Below the pieces are notes generated by a model. That model made no database searches. It saw only the letters and a list, made by a program, of their open reading frames with translations, and was not told the origin of the DNA. 64,000 nucleotides of DNA. Origin: Taudactylus pleione. Its lineage: Eukaryota > Chordata > Amphibia > Anura > Myobatrachidae. Shown piece after piece: positions 19,386 through 30,100 of the stretch. The DNA lies in contig JAUIMM010000694.1 in the NCBI GenBank assembly GCA_031769625.1, forward strand, positions 5,416,501 through 5,480,500, given 5' to 3'. Both the position numbers and the translations under genes were made by a program. Each line of letters starts with the position of its first letter. The first letter of the stretch is position 1.

Positions 19386-19676
19386 TGGTGTAATATAGCC
19401 CAGAATGAGAGATCCATTAATGACTTCTCACCTTCTCTGATTGGTGGATGAATATTAGCCATGACAAGTCTGTGATTTCATTGGCTTCTAGAGACTGTAT
19501 TTTCATTAATATTGATTCGGACAAAAAAAATGTCTCCCTTAACTGTGCGTAGAGACACACACATTTTTACTATAGGGTCTTCTATTGGCTAACATTGTAA
19601 TTGACACTGAGCAATAGTCAGCGAGCCAGCAAACATGTATTATATTTCACCTAGATGATAACAGGTTTCTTTAGAC

Positions 19677-19864
19677 CAGTGGCTCTCAACTGCAACCAGC
19701 AAGAACCACTAACAGGTCATGTTTTGAGGATTTCTGTCTGTGGAAGCTGGTGAGATAATTACTGCCCCAGCAAAATCGATTAACTCACCTGTGCATTATC
19801 GAAGACATCCAGAAAACATGACTTGTCGGTTGTATATGAGGATTGGAGCTGAGAGCCACCGCTG
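19677..19864. mobile_element. Palindromic hAT-like short element
   Basis: The ends CAGTGGCTCTCAACTG and GCTGAGAGCCACCGCTG are inverted, and inner arms (CATGTTTTGAGGAT near 19718, ATCCAGAAAACATG near 19807) continue the palindrome. The CAGTGG termini are hAT-like. A clean 8-bp target duplication is not visible. Confidence 0.65.
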
Positions 19865-21105
19865 TAGATTATAACGTCACTGACAGGAGAGGAGAGATGT
19901 TCTCCTGACTCCTAGTGACAGAAGAAAATGGAGACAAAGGAAACTTTTTGCGTTTTTGTTTTTACATAAATGTTCTTAAAAATCACATCGTTGTACTAAA
20001 GACAAGCCGCTGTCTGAAGGAATTCAGGTGCCTTGTGTGCACCCTGCTTCCATTATCTTCCCATTCTTACGCTCCTGGTAAATGAGATTTCGTGTGCGCC
20101 ATTTATGTAAATGCTTCCTCCATTCTCCGTCTCCTTTTGTACAGTAGATGATCACCGTGATAATTTTCCCCGGACATTACAAGAAAGCAGGTTCATTAGA
20201 GAGGGCGTCAATGCGAGGCTGGATCTGAGGATAAATTTAGCATTTACGCGGCTGATTCTCTCTCTTTGAACAGAACATCACCCATCTAACAGCTCAGCTC
20301 CTTTTGAAGTCAGTTTTTTTAGCACGTCTCAAAAACTGGGGTTTCGAAGACAACCAGCTAATCAATCTAATATCTCTGTGCCACTTAGAAGGGCTCTCTG
20401 TACTATTTGTTACTGAGTTGTTAGCACTCAGCCTAATTTGGAAAATGTGTATGAATGTAATTACAAATCCCATCGTTACAAGTATAGCAAGTGAGGAAGG
20501 AAATTGTTGAAATTTTATGCTCAGCAGGAGAAATGTCCTGATTAAATCTGATCTCATTTACCCCCATGCAAAAGTTCTCTTTACCCTACCAAAATTATAC
20601 ACTGCTTAATTATATCTTTCTAATCAACTTTTTTTTCTTTTTTTTTTTTTACAAAGTTTCACCTTCAGTAGATGCACAGTACATTAATATCATTTTATCC
20701 TGCATAGCCTCCACTACAATTCAGCCTCTAAAAACCCCTCTGACACGCAGCTCTCACCTGGGCTCCGCAGGCGTGACAGAGGGGGCGCAGGCGCCTTGTT
20801 GATCTTTCGTTCAGTGGCCCCACTCGGAATCGGAATCACCCCTACCTCAATAAATGCAGACATGCAGCTGGTTAAACCCACGTGAAAACGGGGCATATGC
20901 AGACGTGTAAAGTATATAACGTTATACTCTAGTGGGGACCTATTTATCAAATAATATTTGCTGGTTATTCCTTGAAAACGTCCGCCCGTAAATGTATCTC
21001 CTGAATGTATCAAGGAGAGAGCACAGTAGATGTCTCCAATATTACATGAAGAGATACAAAGAAACCAGGTAATAGGCAACCTTGCTCGTTAAAGCTTACA
21101 TTCTA
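19865..21105. other. Unique AT-rich sequence, possible conserved non-coding element
   Basis: No transposon features. The stretch 19980-20510 is AT-rich, with several TAAT or ATTA cores (for example ATTTAGCATTTA near 20234 and CAGCTAATCAATCTAATATC near 20353). It also has an ATTTATGTAAATG core near 20100. It looks like non-repetitive regulatory-type DNA, but conservation cannot be judged from one sequence. A T-run lies at about 20630-20650. Confidence 0.35.
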
Positions 21106-21225
21106 AAGGCCCCCATACATCAGCAATTGATTGCAGCAATCGATTGTGTATAAAAATCTGTCCCTTTTTCAATCGATTGCAAATTGCACGATTGCTGCAA
21201 TCAATTGCTGATGTATGGGGGCCTT
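21106..21225. mobile_element. 120-bp palindromic element with TA target duplication
   Basis: Starts AAGGCCCCCATACATCAGCA and ends with its reverse complement. The arms are about 35 bp (including GCAATTGATTGCAGCAAT), and TA flanks both ends (21104-21105, 21226-21227). The terminal structure and TA duplication fit a mariner-type MITE. A second copy is at 33920-34048. Confidence 0.85.
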
Positions 21226-21227
21226 TA

Positions 21228-22102
21228 GCTAGCTATCTTATCTGGGACGTGCCCAAACGTGTCACCGCTCACTGATTTGTGCGCCTGCCCAGCCTAGGCA
21301 GCTCACAGGCTGATGATAACTTCAGTCTAGTTTATGGTGCCAACTGCTTCACTGGTTTTCACTGCCTGAATTTAGTGCCCAGCTTTATTTTCTCATTATA
21401 TCTCTATTTGCTTTGTCTTTGCTGCTATTGTACCTTCCTTTGTCTGTGTCGACTGCTCTAAGAGCTTCAAATCAATGCACTAAACAAATCCCTCTCCGTT
21501 ACATTTATAGAGATCTAGTTGCATGACTTCTTCTCGCCATCGATATGAACCATCTTGGCTCTTGTCCAAAGTGGACATTTAGTTACTGTATTATATCTGC
21601 GCCTACAATTAACCTACAATGCCTCTTTCACCCACTATCTGTGCATCTTAAGGTGATTTGCGGGACGTTAAAGTGATGCTGATATCCGTCGCCTCCAGAC
21701 ATGCAGAATAAACTCTGGCACAGAGATGTACAAATCCTAAATGTGTGTATTGTGATCTCCTCTTAGGCCCTTGTTCTGTCTGGGAAGCGTTGCCTGGCAG
21801 GCTGTGTAATTATACTGACAGCGTGGAGAACAATTCCCTCTCGCAAGCTGGACACTTGGCCTCCATCTATACCTTCAGCAGACACAATACACCCAATGCG
21901 GTTGCTGTATGAAATGTTTAAATAACAGAGGTTTAAGTGGCACTTGTAGCTGGCAATGAATGGCATCATATTCTCTGGTACAAGAAACATGATGTTACAG
22001 CTGTATTCCATGACCATGAACTAGTGGTCATCTGAAGGATGACATTGGGACATTGCTGCTGACCGTTACCACCTGAACCCTGACATTCCATCATCTGTAA
22101 TA
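21228..22102. other. Unassigned sequence
   Basis: No coding family or repeat recognised. Confidence 0.45.
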
Positions 22103-22645
22103 CACTATGTACAGTACACAAAAGTGATTGGACACTGGCAGCAAATAGGTCAACAAGATTTTATTGACGTCAGTACTTTGGAGGTCCCACCACGTGCAGT
22201 GATTGCTACTGATCCCCTTCTTGGCAAACTGTATACAAGTTCCTGGACAGCAGCAGGCGGCATGTTTTGCCATTTTGCCTTATGTACCACTGTGACACTG
22301 AAGAAGGTCGAGTCAGCCTAGAATGTACCCGACGCTCCAATTCATAACAGAGGTTCTCAATGGGGTTAAGAACGGGACCCTGAGCTGTCCAGTCCATCCG
22401 GGTTACCAAATTTTCTGTATACCAGTCCAGCGTCAAGCTGGAAACATGACTGGTGGCATTGTCGTCCTGATAGAAACGTTTATTGTGTTTCTAAAGAACT
22501 GCCACAATGTAGGTAACTTATCGAGAACATCTTTATATTTCTCATTTTATACCTTCACGCACACGTGTCTCCTGCAGGAGCGCACCACTTCCCTTGCACG
22601 GGGGTGTCCAATCACCTCTGTCTACATAATCTTAGATGTCTGTAT
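22103..22645 (-). mobile_element. Tc1-like element, internally deleted
   Basis: The left margin GTACACAAAAGTGATTGGAC and the right margin GTCCAATCACCTCTGTCTAC are inverted repeats of each other. They are near TATG/CATA flanks, in keeping with TA insertion. Between them lies only the C-terminal part of a transposase on the minus strand. This is a shortened, non-autonomous derivative of a Tc1-like element. Confidence 0.75.
22120..22436 (-). pseudogene. Tc1-like transposase C-terminal fragment
   Basis: The minus-strand frame 22436-22206 reads MDWTAQGPVLNPIENLCYEL, a mutated form of the Tc1 W-x-A-Q-S-P-D-L-N-P-I-E block that carries the last catalytic acid. It continues ERRVHSRLTRPSSVSQW and LYTVCQEGDQ. 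The remaining C-terminal stretch is out of frame below 22206. The catalytic block is altered (Asp of PDLN replaced by Val), and the N-terminal two-thirds are gone. Confidence 0.82.
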
Positions 22646-22654
22646 GTGACATGC

Positions 22655-23015
22655 AGAAAATGATGAGAGGGAAAGAAAAGGGACGGGGTTGAGAGGGGGA
22701 GGAGGGCAGAGGCGAAAGAGAGAGAGATTGGAGCGGGGTGAGAGAGATGAGGGGGAGGGAGTGAAAGAAATATAGGGACAGAGATGGAAGTGAGAGAGAC
22801 AAGGGGAGAAGACAGGGATAAGAGAGACGAGGTGGGGATAGAGATACGGGGGAACAGGACTGAGATGAGAGACAGACGGGTCAGAGATGATAGAGAGATG
22901 TGTGGTGGACAAATATGACAATGAGAGAGACAGTAGAAGGGACTAGAGGTGAGAGAGATGAGAGGGGGACTCAGAGGGTAGAGTGACAGGAGGGTCAGAT
23001 ATGAGAGTGAGTTGA
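22655..23015 (+). repeat. Polypurine GAGAGAGAT-rich low-complexity tract
   Basis: About 360 bp with almost only G and A on the plus strand, built from GAGAGAGA, GATGAG and GGGGAGA words. Mirror-like purine runs of this kind can adopt triplex structures. There is no coding evidence. Confidence 0.85.
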
Positions 23016-23060
23016 GGATAAGGGATATGACCGATTATCGGTAAACTGCGCATGTGTCTA

Positions 23061-23251
23061 AGGGGTCTATTTACTTAGCAGTGTTAGGAGACAGAGTGAA
23101 AAGTGATAAGGTGCCAGCCAATCAGCTCCCAACTGTCATTTTTCAAACACAGCCTGTGAGATGGCAGTTTCAGAGCTGATTGGCTTGCACCTTATCACTT
23201 TCTTATCACTTTTCACTCTGTCTCCTAACACTGCTTAGTAAATAGACCCCT
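23061..23251. mobile_element. 191-bp palindromic element (MITE)
   Basis: The left end AGGGGTCTATTTACTTAGCA and the right end TGCTTAGTAAATAGACCCCT are inverted. The arms extend about 50 bp through GTGTTAGGAGACAGAGTG and AAAAGTGATAAG. An inner pair, AGCCAATCAGCTC / GAGCTGATTGGCT, adds a second stem. TA precedes the left end, and the right flank is AA, so a TA duplication is plausible but not perfect. Confidence 0.8.
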
Positions 23252-24282
23252 AAGGCACTATACAATTGACATTGCCGCCATCGCGACCTCTTTAATTACC
23301 GACCAGGTCAGTTTTTTAAGTAGTTGCATCAAAATAACATAAAAAGAACTTAAAAAAGAAAGCGAAAAACTGTGCTATTCTTACCCATTTTAACCTCCGG
23401 CTGTACTCTGCGCCTCCAACAAAGATTACACAATAAAACTCTGGCCGGCGTCTTTAGGCCACCGGCCGCCGCGACACCTCGGTGACATTTTGGGAACCAC
23501 TGCTGCAAGCAATAAAAATGGATCCAGTGTGTCAGTTACCACGGACATTCTGGGCAACCATGGAGTAGAATTGGTAATAAATTCTTCCTGCTTTATATTA
23601 ATCACCATATTATGCTTAGATGATGATCTACTAACTACTGCACTCTAAATACTAAGCAATGTTAGATTCTCAGTGATTATATATAATCTTAGTTTTTCCC
23701 TCACTGAATACGTGTTATACTCTAGACCCAACAGGAAATGTATAGTCATTTGATGTACTGTATGTGCCCCTTAATTATGCAAATTACATTTAATTACTCA
23801 CCTACAAAATACAGTGCTTAGTCTTTTAGCTTCATCTTAAAACACAGGACAAAGCAGGTGTTATACTGAGGGAGGTGGTGTAAGAGGCAATAAAATGACT
23901 GCATGTTAATTAGCTTTTCTGGCAATAAAATAAACGCTGGTGTAAAGTGAAGTTGACATTATGAGAAGGAATGATAGAGACTCTCTAATAGACAAAATAA
24001 CGTCACTGTAGCTCACAGGCTCTTTTGAAGGGTAAGACTGATAAAATACCAATTACTTGCAATCAGATTTTTTTGGCATATAAGCAAATCGGGAGATGCC
24101 GAATACCGACCTTGGCGCTAATCTTCTCACGGCATTAGCAGGCCCAGTGATGCCAGAAGAGATTTTGATGTTTGCGCACGTGCGCTGAACATCCAATATG
24201 GCCTGATTGCATCTAATATGGTCGCCTACATTACACTTAGGTAGAAAAAGAGTTCTGTGATTGATTGAACCACATTGAGTTC
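23252..24282. other. Unassigned, mostly unique AT-rich sequence
   Basis: No gene or transposon termini. The interval 23860-24020 contains several TTAATTAG and AATAAAATAAAC-type cores and may be regulatory or merely AT-rich. Confidence 0.4.
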
Positions 24283-24285
24283 TGT

Positions 24286-24779
24286 GGCCCTGATTCAGAG
24301 CCGGACGCGCTCACTCTGAATCAGGGCCGTCCCTGCGCCTTTTTGGAGCGGCCTCCTGGCTGCTCGCATAGCTGTGGGTGACCACCCACAGCTATAGCGA
24401 GCGGCCAAAATGATGGTCGCGATGGTCAAGACCATCGCGACCATCGGGCTTGCGACGAGACCCTGCGACCCTATCAGAGCCAAAAGCACTCCCACTGACA
24501 TCACTAGTGATGTCAGTGGGGCCGGACCCAGACGGTAGGCGTTCCCATGGGAATGCCTCCGTCTGGCAGCCACGCCCCCGGCACGCCCACCAAAGGGGGC
24601 GTGCTGTCAATAACCATCGACAGCACGCCCCCTTTGGTGCGAGACCCTTAACGACGGCTTGGCCGTCGTTATTCGGGTCTCGCGCTTGCGCACGACGGAG
24701 CTGCCTCCGTCGTGCGCATGCGCACTTGGGCACCATCGACCCGCTTGCGAGCGCTCGCGAGCGGGTCTGAATCAGGCCC
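24286..24779 (-). mobile_element. Hairpin-chain element E4 with TGT target duplication
   Basis: Bounded by GGCCCTGATTCAGAGCC and GTCTGAATCAGGCCC, with TGT at 24283-24285 and 24780-24782. The order is reversed: H11 (24286-24328), H10 (about 24355-24402), H9 (about 24412-24445), H6 (about 24492-24521), H5 (about 24531-24565), H4 (about 24590-24642), H3 (about 24643-24685, TTAACGACGGC / GCCGTCGTTA), H2 (about 24683-24722) and H1 (about 24738-24768). H7 is incomplete, and H8 has lost its distal arm. Confidence 0.9.
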
Positions 24780-24782
24780 TGT

Positions 24783-25260
24783 GTCCATACACAAGCGATG
24801 TGTGACAGGCAATAATATTTACAGCTGTGTACTCACTTGTCTTTGCTACAGCATCAGTAGCTGTCGGACAGCACAGGAAAAAAATCCACTGGCAGTACAC
24901 AGGGTAGTTTCCTAGAGGGGTATTAAATAAGAATAGAAAATGGCACAGAAATAATCTGCTTAGGACGAAATTAATTTGCCTGCTCAGTTAATTAATATGA
25001 GAAACAAATGTTCCTTCTAGGTCTGGCGCGTGGCAGGGCAACCGACCATAAAAAGTGGCGTGGCCTTAAGACACGCCCCATTTTCATCACCCTTTAGTAG
25101 GAGTGCTCAGCACTTACGGACATGCTGGGCTGCCCCCAAGCGCTAATACAGCCTAGCTAATAAACCATGTGCTTGGCAGATTGATGATCTATTTAGTTGA
25201 CATATTTCCAAATATATAAAGAATGTACGTGAATAGCATGTGAGTAGTGGACAGCAGCGC
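24783..25260. other. Unassigned sequence
   Basis: No gene or repeat recognised. Confidence 0.45.
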
Positions 25261-25261
25261 T

Positions 25262-25377
25262 ATGTCGGCGATGCAGATGCTAGATTTAAAGCGCCAATTG
25301 TTCAAAAGGCAAAACCAGCCTGCTCTTGCCTTTTAAAGAATTGGCGCTTCACATCTATCGGCTACATCGCCGACATC
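25262..25377. mobile_element. 116-bp palindromic element
   Basis: The outer arms ATGTCGGCGATG / CATCGCCGACAT and inner arms AAGCGCCAATT / AATTGGCGCTT and AAAAGGCAA / TTGCCTTTT form one long imperfect hairpin. It has MITE-like size and form; the target duplication is not clear. Confidence 0.75.
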
Positions 25378-26079
25378 TGGTACCACCCCTAAATCAGAAT
25401 TATGTTGGTTGGTGCCACAATACTGTGAGTTTCCTGGATGAGAAATCTGTTCTAGAGGAGAAAGAAGCATGGTAACAGCAGGCCACACAGCAAAAGGTTA
25501 ATCATTCGGGTACAAATGTCCTCTATGGTAGTGGAACATTAGTACAAAGGAGAAAACAGAGAAGCAGTGGAGGTGTTTGTAAGTGATAATGTAATTGTCC
25601 ATCTGAATGATCGCATTATTAACTAGAGGCATTGCACGTTCCCGAGGAGCCGCACTCACAGTATCGCTCTCGTCCATTTATATCCACTCTCCGACCTATT
25701 CTTACCTTATAACAATGGGATGGGTCGATAAAAGTCATTATGCGTCACACGAGGTCCATCGCTAACGGTACACAGGGTGCTTTGTGCTGCCTCTCTCCTT
25801 TACCTCGCAGCTCATAATAAAAGCAGCTTGTCTTGTGTCTCTCCTCAGATATTGAGCGCTATAATCTTACAGTAATATTGGCAGATAGCATATTTCCAGA
25901 GCGCGGTGCTCACTACTGCGTGCAGGGGGGGAGCAATGTGCACTTTCTTTAAGGTATTCCCTGGATGAGAAACACTTGCTGCCGGAAGCTATCCTCCTGT
26001 ATTTTAGGCTCACACATTATTACCGCTCCCAAGGTGCCGCAGTCTGGACTTAAGTGAATCACAGAACAGGCTGAAGTGC
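25378..26079. other. Unassigned unique sequence
   Basis: No gene motifs. A pyrimidine-rich stretch with CTCAG near 25850 resembles many random sequences and gives no exon. A possible conserved non-coding stretch lies at 25560-25900 (GATAATGTAATTGTCC, CGCATTATTAACTAG). Confidence 0.35.
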
Positions 26080-26340
26080 TCAACAACGTTTCAGTGTTTA
26101 ACTGTCTTCAGGTCAAATAACAAATAATAATGATCATACCTTTTATACAGAAGAACCTCACCCCACAGGCAGCGCGCCAGTTTCCCCGGGCCGGGACAAC
26201 ACATCCGCCCGGGTGGTCGCTTCCCAATGATGTCATTGCGCTATATACCTATTAGCAATGCGTCTGTGTATCCCATCACCATAGCAACAGTACTGCAATA
26301 ACTGCAAAAGGCACAATATACAAGTTTCATAGGGTAAAAT
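26080..26340 (-). mobile_element. Terminal remnant of a Penelope-like element with hammerhead-like motif
   Basis: The minus strand at 26111-26080 reads CTGAAGACAGT, a five-base loop, ACTGAAACGTTGTTG. This is a CUGANGA-type core, a short helix II, GAAA and a CGUUG end, again with one extra base after the core. The adjoining sequence, with CAATGATGTCATTGCG near 26226-26241, has no coding capacity. Attribution to a Penelope-like element rests only on this motif. Confidence 0.5.
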
Positions 26341-27193
26341 TCTAACCACAATTAAATGTATATAACAGAGTACTGCAGCATCAATTATATATCAACTAAG
26401 CTTAGTATAAGTATCTTCTAACAAATGTCTAATTAGAATATCTTATATGTACTATATATACAGCATTTACAGATGTGTCCACATACTTCTTACCTCCATA
26501 CACTACAAGTCGCATTAAGCATAACATGAGCGCCGTGACTCAGCGCAGAGCGTCTTTTCTTATAAGTTTTACCTTCAATTTGTCTTATTCGCAAAGCGTT
26601 GCACATAGGATGCACAAGCTGCTTCTGATTAAAATGATATATGGCGTGCCTATATTCTGTGCGCGTTTCCAGGTGTATCTGCATGCGTAATGCTACGTGA
26701 CAGTGTCACAGCCGCTGACACTGCAACGTAGCATTTCTGCGCTGTTTCTCCGTCTACACCCGTCATCATTGTTATCGGCACTCGCGCCCACTTTAAAAAA
26801 AAGATCCTTCTGACGCAGGTGTCCCATATCCGTTCGCACTCCTCAACCAAGCACAGGCGTCGGGCTACGCGCTCACAACATGCCCACAAGACACATTTGT
26901 TTTTTTGCATCCACGCAGTAACTGCACAGTTGCCACCAAGAAACGCCCATTTCACGGGCACAGCGATCTGGCTGGGCACGGAGCAATCTGTCTGCTTTTA
27001 TATAGTCGTGTTGGTACATATGCATGGTGCAGCGCATTCTGCTGATAACTGCGAGAAGTCTCTGCTTTTGGACTTGTGTACGACTGAGAATCAGGCCCAG
27101 GGTGTGCAGTACACAGACAGCAGAGAGCAGGGGACCCTGGGGTTACAGTATCAGATGGCGTGGAGGTCAGCGAGCAGCAGGATTCACAGATGT
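26341..27193. other. Fragment ending in AGAATCAGGCCC next to the 84-bp array
   Basis: A perfect-looking hairpin lies at 26689-26735 (AATGCTACGTGACAGTGTCA / TGACACTGCAACGTAGCATT). The sequence GACTGAGAATCAGGCCC ends at about 27104 and matches the right terminus of the GGGCCTGATTC superfamily; its left partner is not found. The minisatellite begins about 90 bp later. Confidence 0.5.
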
Positions 27194-30100
27194 ACAGGAA
27201 GGGTATAGTAACAGGACGAGGGGAGTTACATTGTCACTGTATAGGTCTCTAGTAGGAGCACACCGCCAGCACTGTGTACAGGAAGGGTATAGTAACAGGA
27301 CAAGGGGAGTTACATTGTCACTGTATAGGTCTCTGGTAGGAGCACACCACCAGCACTGTGTACAGGAAGGGTATAGTAACAGGACGAGGGGAGTTACATT
27401 GTCACTGTATAGGTCTCTGGTAGGAGCACACCGCCAGCACTGTGTACAGGAAGGGTATAGTAACAGGACGAGGGGCGTTACATTGTCACTGTATAGGTCT
27501 CTGGTAGGAGCACACCGCCAGCACTGTGTACAGGAAGGGTATAGTAACAGGAAGAGGGGAGTTACATTGTCACTATATAGGTCTCTGGTAGGAGGACACC
27601 GCCAGCACTGTGTACGGGAAGTGTATAGTAACAGGACGAGGGGAGTTACATTGTCACTGTATAGGTCTCTGGTAGGAGCACACCGCCAGCACTGTGTACA
27701 GGAAGTGTATAGTAACAGGACGAGGGGAGTTACATTGTCACTGTATAGGTCTCTGGTAGGAGCACACCGCCAGCACTGTGTACAGGAAGGGTATAGTAAC
27801 AGGACGAGGGGAGTTACATTGTCACTGTATAGGTCTCTGGTAGGAGCACACCGCCAGCACTGTGTACGGGAAGGGTATAGTAACAGGATGAGGGGAGTTA
27901 CATTGTCACTGTATAGGTCTCTGGTAGGAGCACACCGCCAGCACTGTGTACGGGAAGGGTATAGTAACAGGATGAGGGGAGTTACATTGTCACTGTATAG
28001 GTCTCTGGTAGGAGCACACCGCCAGCACTGTGTACAGGAAGGGTATAGTAACAGGAAGAGGGGAGTTACATTGTCACTGTATAGGTCTCTGGTAGGAGCA
28101 CACCGCCAGCACTGTGTACAGGAAGGGTATAGTAACAGGACGAAGGGAGTTACATTGTCACTGTATAGGTCTCTGGTAGGAGCACACCGCCAGCACTGTG
28201 TATAGGAAGGGTATAGTAACAGGACGAGGGGAGTTACATTGTCACTGTATAGGTCTCTGGTAGGAGCACACCGCCACCACTGTGTACAGGAAGGGTATAG
28301 TAACAGGACGAGGGGAGTTACATTGTCACTGTATAGGTCTCTGGTAGGAGCACACCGCCAGCACTGTGTACAGGAAGGGTATAGTAACAGGACGAGGGGA
28401 GTTACATTGTCACTGTATTGGTCTCTGGTAGGAGCACACCGCCAGCACTGTGTACGGGAAGGGTATAGTAACAGGACGAGGGGAGTTACATTGTCACTGT
28501 ATAGGTCTTTGGTAGGAGCACACCGCCAGCACTGTGTACGGGAAGGGTATAGTAACAGGACGAGGGGAGTTACATTGTCACTGTATAGGTCTCTGGTAGG
28601 AGCACACCGCCAGCACTGTGTACAGGAAGGGTATAGTAACAGGACGAGGGGAGTTACATTGTCACTGTATAGGTCTTTGGTAGGAGCACACCGCCAGCAC
28701 TGTGTACGGGAAGGGTATAGTAACAGGACGAGGGGAGTTACATTGTCACTGTATAGGTCTCTGGTAGGAGCACACCGCCAGCACTGTGTACAGGAAGGGT
28801 ATAGTAACAGGACGAGGGGAGTTACATTGTCACTGTATAGGTCTCTGGTAGGAGCACACCGCCAGCACTGTACAGGAAGGGTATAGTAACAGGACGAGGG
28901 GAGTTACATTGTCACTGTATAGGTCTCTGGTAGGAGCACACCGCCAGCACTGTGTACAGTTAGGGTATAGTAACAGGACGAGGGGAGTTACATTGTCACT
29001 GTATAGGTCTCTGGTAGGAGCACACCGTCAGCACTGTGTACGGGAAGGGTATAGTAACAGGACGAGGGGAGTTACATTATCACTGTATAGGTCTCTGGTA
29101 GGAGCACACAGCCAGCACTGTGTACAGGAAGGGTATAGTAACAGGACGAGGGGAGTTACATTGTCACTGTATAGGTCTCTGGTAGGAGCACACCGCCAGC
29201 ACTGTGTACAGGAAGGGTATAGTAACAGGACGAGGGGAGTTACATTGTCACTGTATAGATCTCTGGTAGGAGCACACCGCCAGCACTGTGTACGGGAAGG
29301 GTATAGTAACAGGGCGAGGGGCGTTACATTGTCACTGTATAGGTCTCTGGTAGGAGCACACAGCCAGCACTGTGTACGGGAAGGGTATAGTAACAGGACG
29401 ATGGGCGTTACATTGTCCCTGTATAGGTCTCTGGTAGGAGCACACCGTCAGCACTGTGTACGGGAAGGGTATAGTAACAGGACGAGGGGAGTTACATTGT
29501 CACTGTATAGGTCTCTGGTAGGAGCACACCGCCAGCACTGTGTACGGGAAGGGTATAGTATCAGGGTGAGGGGAGTTATATTGTCACTGTATAGGTCTCT
29601 GGTAGGAGCACACCGCCAGCACTGTGTACGGGAAGGGTATAGTAACAGGATGAGGGGAGTTACATTGTCACTGTATAGGTCTCTGGTAGGAGCACACCGC
29701 CAGCACTGTGTACAGGAACGGTATAGTAACAGGACGAGGGGAGTTACATTGTCACTGTATAGGTCTCTGGTAGGAGCACACCGCCAGCACTGTGTACGGG
29801 AAGGGTATAGTAACAGGACGAGGGGAGTTACATTGTCACTGTATAGGTCTCTGGTAGGAGCACACCGCCAGCACTGTACAGGAAGGGTATAGTAACAGGA
29901 CGAGGGGAGTTACATTGTCACTGTATAGGTCTCTGGTAGGAGCACACCGCCAGCACTGTGTACAGTTAGTGTATAGTAACAGGACGAGGGGAGTTACATT
30001 GTCACTGTATAGGTCTCTGGTAGGAGCACACCGTCAGCACTGTGTACGGGAAGGGTATAGTAACAGGACGAGGGGAGTTACATTGTCACTGTATAGGTCT

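Noticed and set aside
22655..23015. Ser/Pro-rich protein on the minus strand
   Set aside because: Translation of the polypurine tract; no motif and no context.
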